From Thiopontia sp964344135 (GTDB lineage Bacteria; Pseudomonadota; Gammaproteobacteria; GCF-002020875), in NCBI GenBank assembly GCA_964344135.1, contig CAYFMF010000020.1, positions 1 to 32,387 of the forward strand: a stretch of DNA of 32,387 nucleotides. The letters are read 5' to 3'. Under the pieces are notes generated by a model. It was given only the letters and a program-made list of their open reading frames with translations, searched no databases and was not told the DNA's origin. A program made the position numbers and the translations under genes. Numbering within the stretch: the first letter of the stretch is position 1; the number at the start of each line of letters is the position of its first letter. Of this stretch, positions 17,484-25,879 are shown one piece after another.

Positions 17484-17546
17484 GCGATCTCTTCTCCTGC
17501 CGGTAAATAATCAATTTCTGAAAACAGCCCACCACAATAGTGTTCG

Positions 17547-17563
17547 AGCAAGTTACATGCCAA
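17547..17563 (-). promoter_or_regulatory. Sigma-54 promoter upstream of fliL
   Basis: On the minus strand the sequence TTGGCATGTAACTTGCT matches the RpoN consensus TTGGCACG-N4-TTGCW with one mismatch. The invariant GG and GC are exactly 10 bases apart. The predicted start is near 17536, about 53 bases before the fliL ATG. This is consistent with FleQ/FlrC-type control of mid-class flagellar genes. Confidence 0.85.
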
Positions 17564-17670
17564 CCATTATAACTCTTTTTGTTCATACAGTTAGATAAAC
17601 AGATAACAACTCTGTGCCGACAGTGACAAAAATCCGCCGCCCCACCCTCAGAGAGGATCGGACAACAAGA

Positions 17671-18501
17671 TCAGAGTCGCTCCCTGACCACTGGCTCACC
17701 GGATGAGACGAGACTGTGTTCCAGGTTGTCCAGCTCCTCCTGGCGTCCCCGCTCCTCCAGGTCACGATGGAAGATGTAACGCTGCAGCAGGGCATGCGAG
17801 CTTGCAGGGAGATCGACAAAATGGCCGCCAATCTCAACCTCCTGCCCCCCTCCCTCTGCGGAGTGGAGATAGACCCCCTTGACCTCAACCCTGGCGGTGA
17901 TAGAGCCAAGGCCGGAGAGGGTCAAGAGACACCCCTCGAGGAGATCACCCTCTGCGGGGGGGGTCACCCCCTCCCCAGCGAGAAGCAGTCTGATCCCAAT
18001 ATCGCTCAGATCGACAACCCTTGCCTCCGCAGCCCCCAGCTCCACCAGTGGGCCGAAGCTGAAACGGATATCGCTGCCGGCACTCACCCGGTGCGCCTGT
18101 CGACACTGCACCCTGAGGATTGTCTCGGGCACCCGGCAGCGCAGCGTAGCACCCGCCCCCTCCCCCTCAACAGTGACATCCTCAAAATCGACCTGGATCT
18201 TCCCCTCATCCAGCTGTGTCACCATGGAGAGCCCGGATGACTCAACCTGTCGATTGAAACGGTCGTCCGGTGTCACATCAAGCAGTAGCCATCCCGACTC
18301 CTGGCGGTACCCAAGGACCATCGAGAGATGCTGCTGTGCCCCGGCTCTCCTTCCGAAGAGCGCAACCCGTTTTCTGATCCGGACCAGCAGGTTGAGGAGG
18401 GCATCCAGCTCCCTGCCCGAGACCCGCTGCCCCCCCTCTGCCGAACCCTCACCCTCCCGGATGGGGACAAGAAACTGATGACTGGACTCCACTCTGCTCA
18501 C
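17671..18501 (-). CDS. PilZ-domain protein, YcgR/FlgZ-like flagellar brake
   Basis: This 276-residue protein has the two-part plan of YcgR: an N-terminal domain (about 30-120) and a C-terminal PilZ domain. The c-di-GMP-binding residues are visible as R134-x-x-x-R138 (RQAHR) and D164-x-S-x-x-G169 (DLSDIG). In the YcgR family, c-di-GMP-bound protein slows the motor by contacting the stator or rotor. The gene starts with GTG three bases after the motB stop, which suggests it acts on this MotAB stator. The acidic C-terminal tail from about 248 is extra. The family is secure; the braking role is inferred. Confidence 0.85.
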   Translation of the reverse strand: MSRVESSHQFLVPIREGEGSAEGGQRVSGRELDALLNLLVRIRKRVALFGRRAGAQQHLSMVLGYRQESGWLLLDVTPDDRFNRQVESSGLSMVTQLDEGKIQVDFEDVTVEGEGAGATLRCRVPETILRVQCRQAHRVSAGSDIRFSFGPLVELGAAEARVVDLSDIGIRLLLAGEGVTPPAEGDLLEGCLLTLSGLGSITARVEVKGVYLHSAEGGGQEVEIGGHFVDLPASSHALLQRYIFHRDLEERGRQEELDNLEHSLVSSGEPVVRERL

Positions 18502-18504
18502 TCC

Positions 18505-19392
18505 CTACATTGCTCCCGATGGTGCTGGAACCGCACCCTCCAGGTAGCGCGAGGTTACCGGGGAGCGGTTCATCACAAGGATACTGATACGTCGATTCAC
18601 TGCATGGTAGAGATCCTCTTGATCGAAGGGCTCGGTTGCAGCAAGACCAACAATCCGCTCGATCTTGCGCTCTCTCAACCCCCCCTCAACCAGAACCCGA
18701 CGGGCCGCATTGGCCCGGTCACTGGAGAGCTCCCAGTTGCTGTAGTTGATTCGGCTGTAACGGGAGGCATCCGTATGGCCAGAGATGGAGATTCTGTTGG
18801 GAACCAGGTTGATGGTGGCCCCCAGCTGCCTGAGAATCTTTTTTGTATAGGGCTTGGGGGTGGATCCCCCCTGGGCAAACATCGGGCGGTTCTTCCTGTC
18901 CACAATCTGGACCCGCAGCCCCTCCGGGGTCACCTTGAGGAGAATCTGATCCCTGAACTCCCGCAGCAGTGAGCTCCGCTCAACGGTTCTCTCAAGGATA
19001 TTCTTGAGCCGGACCATTCTCGCCCTCTCGGACTCCACCTCACGATAGATCTGCTCAATCTCCTCCCTCCTCGCCTCATCCACCTTGTGCCGCTGCTCCA
19101 TCTCGCGGTTTGCCTCCAGATCGATCAGGCTGTTGGCTGCCCCCCTGTTGAGATCAAGTGGACTCCTCTCCTCCGCACTACCCGCACTATCATCAAGAGA
19201 TACTCCCTGAAAGTGGCCAGCAATTGCTGCACGCTGCTCCGGGGTGGTGGATGCCAGCAGCCAGAGGAGCAGAAAAAGGGTCATCATCGCGGTCATGAAG
19301 TCGGCGAGGGCCACCTTCCATGAACCGGTGTGGCCATGCATGATCTTCTGCCGGCACTTCTTGATGATGATCGGCTGAATCATCTCACTCAT
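18505..19392 (-). CDS. motB: MotB, proton-type flagellar stator subunit
   Basis: MotB anchors the stator to peptidoglycan and carries the ion-binding aspartate. The 295-residue protein has a cytoplasmic start, the membrane helix with D31 in GSWKVALADFMTAMM (proton-type signature), a long coiled-coil linker (about 75-165), and a C-terminal OmpA-like domain with ISGHTDASRYSRINYSNWEL. Its ATG overlaps the motA stop codon (ATGA). It looks intact although motA upstream is frameshifted. Confidence 0.95.
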   Translation of the reverse strand: MSEMIQPIIIKKCRQKIMHGHTGSWKVALADFMTAMMTLFLLLWLLASTTPEQRAAIAGHFQGVSLDDSAGSAEERSPLDLNRGAANSLIDLEANREMEQRHKVDEARREEIEQIYREVESERARMVRLKNILERTVERSSLLREFRDQILLKVTPEGLRVQIVDRKNRPMFAQGGSTPKPYTKKILRQLGATINLVPNRISISGHTDASRYSRINYSNWELSSDRANAARRVLVEGGLRERKIERIVGLAATEPFDQEDLYHAVNRRISILVMNRSPVTSRYLEGAVPAPSGAM

Positions 19393-20262
19393 CCCGACCT
19401 CCCCGATCCAATCCCCTGAACATGCTCCTCCAGCTCATGGAACCCGGGGCGCAGACGGGGAGGAATCGCCTTGCGACCAAACTCGACCGCCACTACGGGG
19501 GCATAGCCGTTCAGGTAGGCCACCAGTGCCGTCTTGATGCACCCCAGCATCATCGCCTCATCCTCGGCAACATGGTGCAGTGCACGCGAGAGCGGTCCCA
19601 CAAAGCCGTAGGCCAGCAGAATCCCGAGAAAGGTTCCCACCAGGGCGGCGGCCAGATGCTGTCCGGTCTCCTCTACCGGCCCATCCAGTGACCCCATGGT
19701 GATGACAATCCCCATGACAGCTGCCACAATGCCAAATCCGGGCAGGCCATCCGACATTGAGGCGAGTGCCCCGGAGGGTTGCGAGGATTCGTGTTCATGG
19801 GTGGCCAGCTCGACATCCATCAGGTTGTCCAGCTCATAACTGTTCATGTTCCCCCCCCACAATCAGGCGCAGATAGTCCACAAGGAAGGTGACCGCATGG
19901 AGATGCTCCTCCAGCAGGCGCGGATAGCGCTGAAAGATGAAACTCTCCTGCGGATACTCCACATGGCTCTCCAGACTCAGGATCCCCTCCTTTCTGGAGC
20001 GTGAAAAGAGTTCATAGATCACCCCCAGCAGATCGAGGTAGAGCACCTTGTCATAACGGCTCTTCCTTACAAGCTGCGGAATACCCTGCCTCACCTGGGA
20101 GAGGATATGGGGTGGATTGGCGACCACCAGGGCACCCGTCGCTGCACCCAGGATGATCAGCAACTCATAGGGCTGCCAGAGCGCCATCAGGTAGCCATGG
20201 GAGAGCAGGTACCCCCCAATCACGCTTCCCGAGACAATCAAAAAACCGATGATGATGTTCAT
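19389..20262 (-). pseudogene. motA: motA, stator subunit, interrupted by a frameshift at a G8 run
   Basis: MotA forms the stator ring around MotB. The gene reads in two frames. The first 142 residues hold two membrane helices and the cytoplasmic loop with conserved charged residues in RKEGILSLESH, ending at VDYLRLIVGG before running out of frame. The remaining ~150 residues continue with NMNSYELDNLMDVE and the proline-bearing DGLPGFGIVAAVMGIVITMG helix, and end at the motB overlap. The break lies at eight consecutive Gs (minus strand; 19851-19858). Seven Gs would restore a normal ~284-residue MotA. A sequencing error, a phase-variable tract or a real lesion are all possible. The second part has its own ATG just after the G run. 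Confidence 0.9.
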
Positions 20263-20286
20263 TGCATCTCACGAGCACCCCATCCC

Positions 20287-20353
20287 GGGGTCAGGCTTTC
20301 CTTGTTGTAGTTGTTTGTGTTGCAAACAACTACAACAAGGAAAGCCTGACCCC
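20287..20353. repeat. Perfect 31-bp inverted repeat (REP/RAYT-like) between mcp and motA
   Basis: GGGGTCAGGCTTTCCTTGTTG and ten further bases are repeated as an exact inverse copy after a 5-base loop (20318-20322), giving a 67-bp palindrome. The ends GGGGTCAGGC / GCCTGACCCC are typical of palindromes mobilised by RAYT (IS200-like) transposases. There is no T-run, so it is not a standard terminator. It lies between the receptor stop and the motA start and could still reduce read-through or stabilise mRNA ends. Confidence 0.85.
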
Positions 20354-20382
20354 CGACTCTCCAGGTGCAGCCAACAGTCAGA

Positions 20383-22665
20383 TCAAAACTCATCCCACTC
20401 CGTATCGGACTCCACCCTGCGGGGCGTCGAAGATGGGCGTGCGGGGGCAGGATGGGTAGCCTGTTGCGCTGCATCTTCGGTATCCTGACCCCCCTCCACA
20501 TGCCCCCCCTCCACAACGGAATGTGCAGATTCAGCCCTCTCCGCTGCGCCCTCCACGGAGGAGAGCTCCACCTCCTCCACCTTGAAGAAGGAGACCAGCT
20601 CCCGCATCCCGTCGGCCTGCTGCTTCATCGACTCACTGGCGGCAGCGGCCTTCTCCACCAGCTCAACATTATCCTGGGTCAGCCCCTCCATCTGGGCAAT
20701 GGCGTTGTTGACCTGCTCAATGCCGGAGGTCTGCTCCGCACTGGCAGCAGCAATCTCGGCCACAATATCACTCACCTTCTTGATCCCGTGGACAATCTCG
20801 CCCAGTGAGTGGCCCGCCTCATCCACCAGACCGGCCCCCTCCTGCACCTTCTCCGTACTGTCCGCAATCAGGGAGGAGATCTCCTTGGCCGCATCGGCAC
20901 TGCGCTGTGCCAGCGTGCGCACCTCACCTGCAACCACGGCAAAGCCCCGCCCCTGCTCACCCGCACGAGCCGCCTCGACTGCTGCATTGAGGGCCAGCAG
21001 GTTGGTCTGGAAGGCAATGCCGTCAATCACACTGATGATGTCGGAGATCTTCTGGCTCGACTCGGAGATCGCATTCATTGCTGAGGTTGCACGATCCATG
21101 ACCGTACCCCCCTCCTCCGCAAGCCCCCTTGCAGTGGTTGCCAGCTGGTCCGCCTGCCCGGCATTGTCGGAGTTCTGCTTCACCGAGGCGGTCATCTCCT
21201 CCATACTGGCGGCGGTCTCCTCGATCGAGGCGGCCTGCTCCTGGGAGCGCTGGCTCAGATCGGTACTGGTCTGGTAGATCTGCTCACCAGCCCCCGCGAC
21301 GGCACCCGCAGTGGTCGCAATCTCGCCAATTGCACCGGAGACCTTCTCCTGGGAGCCGTTGATTGCCGCCTTGAGAACCGCCAGCTGGCCGGAGTACTCC
21401 CCCTCCACGCGGGAGGCCAGATCCCCCTCCGACTGAGCGACGGCAACCCGCACCGAGCGCTCCAGCGCCTCGCCAAGTGCATCCAGGGATGTGTTCAGAT
21501 GCTGCTTCAGGCCATTCAGGTCACCGGAGAGCTCCAGATCCACCCGGGCCGAAAAGTCTCCGTTGGCCACTGCACCCATTACCTGATCAATGCTGCCGAT
21601 CGCACCATTGAGCGTGCTGATGGTCTCGTTTACACTCTCACCCAGTTCGGCCAGATCCCCCCGGGCACCGCTCTCCACGGTGCGGTCGAAGCGCCCCTCG
21701 GCCACATTTTGCATCACAGCACGGATCGCGCCCACCGTCTCTCCGATACTCAGGACGGTGCCGTTGATATTGTCTCTCAGCTCGGCCAGATCCCCCCTGG
21801 CATCCGACTCGATCTGCACCCCGAGGCGGCCGGAGGCTATCTCGCCCATGCCGTGGCGGATGGCATCGATATTCCCCTGCAGGGAATCCATCAGGTCATT
21901 GAATCCGGAGGCCATCAACCCCAGCTCACTCCTCCCATGGTCCTTGCAGCGGACGGAGAAGTCCCCATTCTCGCGCAGGGAGTCCATGATCTGGACAATC
22001 CCCTGCAGGGGGACCGTCAGGGAGCGCGAGAGGAGGTACCAGATCACCAGGATAAAGAGGAAGATGGCGCCACTGGTGGCCAGCACCACAAGCAGCCCCT
22101 CCCGGGCCGCACGCTCCGCTTCGCTGCTTGCCTGATCGATCCGCCCCTGCTCCAGCCTGACAAAGGCAGTGAGCGCCTCCAGCAGCTCGCTCTGGAGTGC
22201 CGCCCCCTCGTTCTGCAGGGTCTCCAGTGAATCCTCCCCAAAGCCATCCATGATGTTCTGCATCATCACGTTCATCACCGGGAAGGTGGCCGCCGAGCTG
22301 CTGCGGATGCGATCCATCATCAGCTGCTCCTCCTCCTCGGAGATCAGCTCATCCAGCTCCAGGATCAATGCCGTGTAACGCTCAACCGAGGCGTCAAAGA
22401 GTGCCTTGTACTCCTCAATCTTCTCCTCCTCCTCGGTCAGCAGCATGTTGCGAATCTGCTCGGCCCGCTGCCGCCCCTCATCCCGTACCTCGCTGGCAAG
22501 CCGGATCTTCTCGTTGTAGTTGGTTACGATCTCGCTCAGCTCTTCACTCAGCTGCTGCATGGTGAGCAACGCCATCACCCCGCCCGCTCCGGCAAGGAGC
22601 AGAAGTACGCCAAATGCCAGGGCGATGCGCCTGGCGATCAACATGTTCCTGAAAAAAGACCTCAT
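20383..22665 (-). CDS. Methyl-accepting chemotaxis protein with tandem HAMP domains
   Basis: This 760-residue chemoreceptor has TM1 (about 13-34), a helical periplasmic sensor (35-189, 4-helix-bundle type), TM2 (191-213), and then a chain of HAMP units. The first HAMP is about 211-263. Three or four more follow to about 437, with a recurring GDLAEL..(S/N)xN.T pattern of about 46 residues. The methylation/signalling domain has its hairpin tip around 553-572 (QTNLLALNAAVEAARAGEQG). A flexible, Pro/Ser-rich tail ends in EWDEF, resembling the CheR-tethering pentapeptide (E. coli NWETF). Signal specificity is unknown. It has a GGGGGA ribosome site and follows the CheZ-like gene by 116 bases, in which no promoter was recognised. 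Confidence 0.95.
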   Translation of the reverse strand: MRSFFRNMLIARRIALAFGVLLLLAGAGGVMALLTMQQLSEELSEIVTNYNEKIRLASEVRDEGRQRAEQIRNMLLTEEEEKIEEYKALFDASVERYTALILELDELISEEEEQLMMDRIRSSSAATFPVMNVMMQNIMDGFGEDSLETLQNEGAALQSELLEALTAFVRLEQGRIDQASSEAERAAREGLLVVLATSGAIFLFILVIWYLLSRSLTVPLQGIVQIMDSLRENGDFSVRCKDHGRSELGLMASGFNDLMDSLQGNIDAIRHGMGEIASGRLGVQIESDARGDLAELRDNINGTVLSIGETVGAIRAVMQNVAEGRFDRTVESGARGDLAELGESVNETISTLNGAIGSIDQVMGAVANGDFSARVDLELSGDLNGLKQHLNTSLDALGEALERSVRVAVAQSEGDLASRVEGEYSGQLAVLKAAINGSQEKVSGAIGEIATTAGAVAGAGEQIYQTSTDLSQRSQEQAASIEETAASMEEMTASVKQNSDNAGQADQLATTARGLAEEGGTVMDRATSAMNAISESSQKISDIISVIDGIAFQTNLLALNAAVEAARAGEQGRGFAVVAGEVRTLAQRSADAAKEISSLIADSTEKVQEGAGLVDEAGHSLGEIVHGIKKVSDIVAEIAAASAEQTSGIEQVNNAIAQMEGLTQDNVELVEKAAAASESMKQQADGMRELVSFFKVEEVELSSVEGAAERAESAHSVVEGGHVEGGQDTEDAAQQATHPAPARPSSTPRRVESDTEWDEF

Positions 22666-22781
22666 TACACTTTCCCCCTGTTGAATTACTCCATGAACCT
22701 CTCAATCCACTACCCCTGCTCAGCCATATGGCAACTGCCCTGTGGTCCTCCCCATCAGCAGCCACCCGACCCGCTCCAGCG

Positions 22782-23381
22782 TCAGAAAAGGTCCACCTCT
22801 CCCGACGCACGATCCTCCTCATCCTCAACATCACCGTACCCTGCCGCCATGGCAATGGTTACAGCCTCCTCAATACTCTCCCCGCGCATGATTGCATCAT
22901 ACATGGTCGCCTCATCGACCATGCTGTAGGTCTTGCGAATCCTCTCCCGGAGCGTGTCCCACTGGCCATGGTCGCCGATCATTGTGGCACTGGATACAAT
23001 CCTGGTCAACTCGCCCAGACTCGAGCTGACATGGGAGAGGCGCTGGGTCAGCTTGTCATAGAACTGAAAGGCGATGATCGCCGCCGCCGTCTTCCCGGCA
23101 ACCAGCTCGCCATTGGTCTGTATGGTCTCGCGAATCGCCTTGCAGTTGGTCTCCTCGTTGACCTGATCGGGGATCTCGGAGCTGGCAGTTCCAATCGCCC
23201 GTATGCATCCGGACATTGTGGTAAAGGAGTCGATCAGGGTAGAGACCGAGTGGTCCCCGTCTCTCATCGACATCTCGATCTGGGCCACTGCAAGGTTGAG
23301 CATCAGCACCGTCTCGCGCAGCTCCTGCCACCCCATGGTATGTTCGATCGTCTCATCCATTGTCTTGTCAACATTTTCCAT
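22782..23381 (-). CDS. Unnamed helical chemotaxis-cluster protein with CheZ-like D-x-x-x-Q motif
   Basis: No named family was recognised for this 199-residue protein. It is predicted to be mostly helical. The segment AFQFYDKLTQRLSHV (104-118) contains D109-x-x-x-Q113, the same spacing as the catalytic D and Q of CheZ (FQDLTGQ) on a similar amphipathic helix. The acidic C-terminus ends in SGEVDLF, close to the GDVELF tail of CheD. It lies between the STAS gene and the receptor in the second chemotaxis module, where no other phosphatase for CheY2 is present. A CheY-P phosphatase role is a hypothesis. It could also be a scaffold or adaptor. Confidence 0.75.
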   Translation of the reverse strand: MENVDKTMDETIEHTMGWQELRETVLMLNLAVAQIEMSMRDGDHSVSTLIDSFTTMSGCIRAIGTASSEIPDQVNEETNCKAIRETIQTNGELVAGKTAAAIIAFQFYDKLTQRLSHVSSSLGELTRIVSSATMIGDHGQWDTLRERIRKTYSMVDEATMYDAIMRGESIEEAVTIAMAAGYGDVEDEEDRASGEVDLF

Positions 23382-23416
23382 CGGTCAGAGGCTCCCTGAA
23401 TCCGGTAATAGTGCCA

Positions 23417-23707
23417 TCACAACGTCAACAGGGCGGAGAGCCCCAGCTGGCGCGCACTCTCATGCAGGGGTTGCGAAGCCCCCCCCCATCTCCACTCCAC
23501 CCCCTCTTTCTCCAGCTCGCGAATCAGCGAGAGCAGCAGCTGCAGCCCCGCCGTATCCACCGACTGAACCCCCTCCCCCTGCAGCAGCAGCGAATGCTCA
23601 TCAAGCCCCGATGCGATTCGATCCATCCACTCTGCACGCAGCGCGGCCACAGAGGCAATGGAGAGCTGCTCTCCCAGATCCACTCCAGCCATCTCTTCGC
23701 CTCTCAT
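23417..23707 (-). CDS. STAS-domain protein (anti-sigma-antagonist-like)
   Basis: This 96-residue protein is a single STAS domain with the characteristic SVDTAGLQLLLSLIREL segment. D51-T52-A53-G54 occupies the site that is phosphorylated in SpoIIAA-type proteins (T52 would be the acceptor). Such small STAS proteins are found beside cheA in several proteobacterial chemosensory clusters, where their role is not well defined. It lies 51 bases after cheA2 with an AGGAGAAG ribosome site. No partner serine kinase or phosphatase is in the window, so a classic sigma-control switch is not supported here. Confidence 0.85.
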   Translation of the reverse strand: MRGEEMAGVDLGEQLSIASVAALRAEWMDRIASGLDEHSLLLQGEGVQSVDTAGLQLLLSLIRELEKEGVEWRWGGASQPLHESARQLGLSALLTL

Positions 23708-23758
23708 CCTCTTCTCCTCTCTCTGTCCATCCCGCTCTGCCCGCCCAAAAACTGTTGC

Positions 23759-25834
23759 TCAATGGAGCGTATCGCCCATCTCACGAGATCCGGAGTGGAT
23801 CTGACGGTAATCCACAGCGTGTGCGCGACCTGCTGTTGCCGCATCCCCAATCAGCTCCGCAACATCGAGAATCAGGGCAACCGTCCCATCCCCAAGGATG
23901 GTTGCCCCGGAGAGCCCCACCATCTTGTGGAAGTTGGTCTCCAGGCTCTTGATCACCACCTGCTGCTGCCCGAGGAGATCATCCACCAGTAGCGCGGCCC
24001 GCCTCCCATCCGCCTCAACCACGACCAGCAGCCCCTGCTCCAGATCCCTGTTCCCCTCCTCAAGCTGCAGACGCTCGTGGAGGCGGACAATGGGCAGATA
24101 CTCCTCCCGCAACTTGTAGACCTCCGTCTGGTTGGCAATGGAGTTGACCTGATCCATATTGACCTGGATCGACTCAATAATGGAGACCAGTGGAATGATA
24201 AAGATCTCGTTTCCGACACGCAACAGCTGACCATCCAGGATGGCCAGTGTCAGAGGCAGGCGCACGGTGAATGTGGAGCCCTCTCCGGGAGTGGAGACCA
24301 CCTCCACATTTCCACCCAGTGTACGGACATTTCTGCGAACCACATCCATCCCCACCCCGCGGCCGGAGACATCCGTCACCGCACTGGCTGTTGAGAAGCC
24401 GGGCTGGAAGAGCAGATCGAACACCTCGGCATCGGAGAGCCCCTCTCCACCATCAACCATCCCGAGCCGGATCGCCTTCTCGATCACCGCCTGACGGTCG
24501 ATGCCCTTGCCGTCATCTGCAACCTCAATCACGATATTCCCCCCTTGGTGGCAGGCATTCAGGGAGACCATTCCCACCTCCGATTTCCCACTGGCAATAC
24601 GCTGTTGCGGGCTCTCGATCCCGTGATCAATCGAGTTCCGGATCAGATGAACCAGTGGGTCTCCAATCTGCTCCAGTACCGTCTTGTCCAGTTCAGTCCC
24701 TTCACCACTGACAAGCAGCTCGACCTTCTTTCCAAGACTCTGGCTAAGGTCATGAACCACTCGCGGAAAACGGTTGAAGGCAAAGCTGATGGGCAACATG
24801 CGGATCTGCATCACACTCTCCTGCAGCTCCCTGGTATTGCGTTCCAGCTGCGCCAGCCCCTCACGCATCCGGTCCACCATATCAACCGTAAAATTCTCGC
24901 CAATCTGGCTCAACATCGACTGGGTGATCACCAGCTCTCCAATCATGTCAACCAGATCATCCACCTTGTTGATGGCTACACGAATGGAGGAGCTCTGCTG
25001 GCTGGCTGCCCCCCTCTTTCTGGCACCATTTTTCCCACCAGCTCCGGCTGCATCCATCGGGGGGGGTGCCTCGGCCTCTCGCTCACGGGAGGGTGGTGAG
25101 GCCTCCTGCTCCTGTTCTGGCTCCAGGGGAATGATGGAGAGCTCACACTCATCCTCAACCCACTCGAATATCTCGACAACAGGCTCTTTTTCGACACTTC
25201 CCCTGAGCGTCAGCTTCCAGCCAAGGTAGCACTCCTCGGGGCGGAGAGACTCCAGTGGCGGGACGGCATCATGTTCGACACTCACCTCCAGCTCCCCCAG
25301 ACCTCTCAGTGCCCGGAAGAGACGAAGTGGCTCATTCCCGGTTTTCAGCATGCCCGGATCGGGAACAAATGTAATCATCCACCCCTGGGGTGCTGGAGCT
25401 GCGGATGCATCTGCCATCTCTGTGCCTGACCGGGTCGCCGCATGGCCACCCCCCAGCACAAGCTCAAGCTCACCCTGAACCTCAGCCACCCGGGAGTCGT
25501 CGACCGATCCACCCGACTTCAGATAGTCAAACATCTCACGCAGACAATCCACGGAGCGGAGCAGGAGATCAACCGTCTCTGCGCTAACCTCCCGCTCTCC
25601 GGAACGCATCTCGTCCAGCAGGGTCTCCATCACATGGGTAAAATCGGTGACCTCCTCAAAACCGAAGGTCGCCCCGCCCCCCTTGATGGAGTGGGCTGCA
25701 CGGAATATCGTGTTGATCTCCTCCTCGTCTACTGCCCCCGGATCCAGATCAAGCAATCCAGACTCCATCACCTCAAGTCCATCCATACTCTCCTCCAGAT
25801 AGACCTGACGAAACTGCTCCATATCAATGGCCAT
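23759..25834 (-). CDS. CheA2, second chemotaxis histidine kinase
   Basis: This is a second CheA of 691 residues. It has an Hpt domain with H48 (RAAHSIKGGGATFGF) and a middle region (about 145-240) resembling a folded P2 response-regulator-binding domain. Dimerisation and ATPase domains follow (NSIDHGIESPQQR, DDGKGID, GRGVGMDVV), then a C-terminal CheW-like domain. Unlike the first CheA it lacks the repeated DDEFExLLD linker motifs. The 25834 start is preferred to 25858 because of a GGGGGAAG ribosome site just upstream. It follows cheY2 by 45 bases. No second cheW, cheR or cheB accompanies it, so it may share those of the main cluster. Confidence 0.95.
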   Translation of the reverse strand: MAIDMEQFRQVYLEESMDGLEVMESGLLDLDPGAVDEEEINTIFRAAHSIKGGGATFGFEEVTDFTHVMETLLDEMRSGEREVSAETVDLLLRSVDCLREMFDYLKSGGSVDDSRVAEVQGELELVLGGGHAATRSGTEMADASAAPAPQGWMITFVPDPGMLKTGNEPLRLFRALRGLGELEVSVEHDAVPPLESLRPEECYLGWKLTLRGSVEKEPVVEIFEWVEDECELSIIPLEPEQEQEASPPSREREAEAPPPMDAAGAGGKNGARKRGAASQQSSSIRVAINKVDDLVDMIGELVITQSMLSQIGENFTVDMVDRMREGLAQLERNTRELQESVMQIRMLPISFAFNRFPRVVHDLSQSLGKKVELLVSGEGTELDKTVLEQIGDPLVHLIRNSIDHGIESPQQRIASGKSEVGMVSLNACHQGGNIVIEVADDGKGIDRQAVIEKAIRLGMVDGGEGLSDAEVFDLLFQPGFSTASAVTDVSGRGVGMDVVRRNVRTLGGNVEVVSTPGEGSTFTVRLPLTLAILDGQLLRVGNEIFIIPLVSIIESIQVNMDQVNSIANQTEVYKLREEYLPIVRLHERLQLEEGNRDLEQGLLVVVEADGRRAALLVDDLLGQQQVVIKSLETNFHKMVGLSGATILGDGTVALILDVAELIGDAATAGRAHAVDYRQIHSGSREMGDTLH

Positions 25835-25879
25835 CCACTTCCCCCTGTTGTTCTGCAATCCTGCTCATGAAGATGAGCG

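Noticed and set aside
17600..17670. Possible terminator after the PilZ gene
   Set aside because: A weak 6-bp stem lies about 10 bases from a T5 run; the geometry is poor for an intrinsic terminator.
22723..22732. Palindrome GCCATATGGC upstream of the receptor gene
   Set aside because: Ten bases only and no promoter beside it; likely chance.
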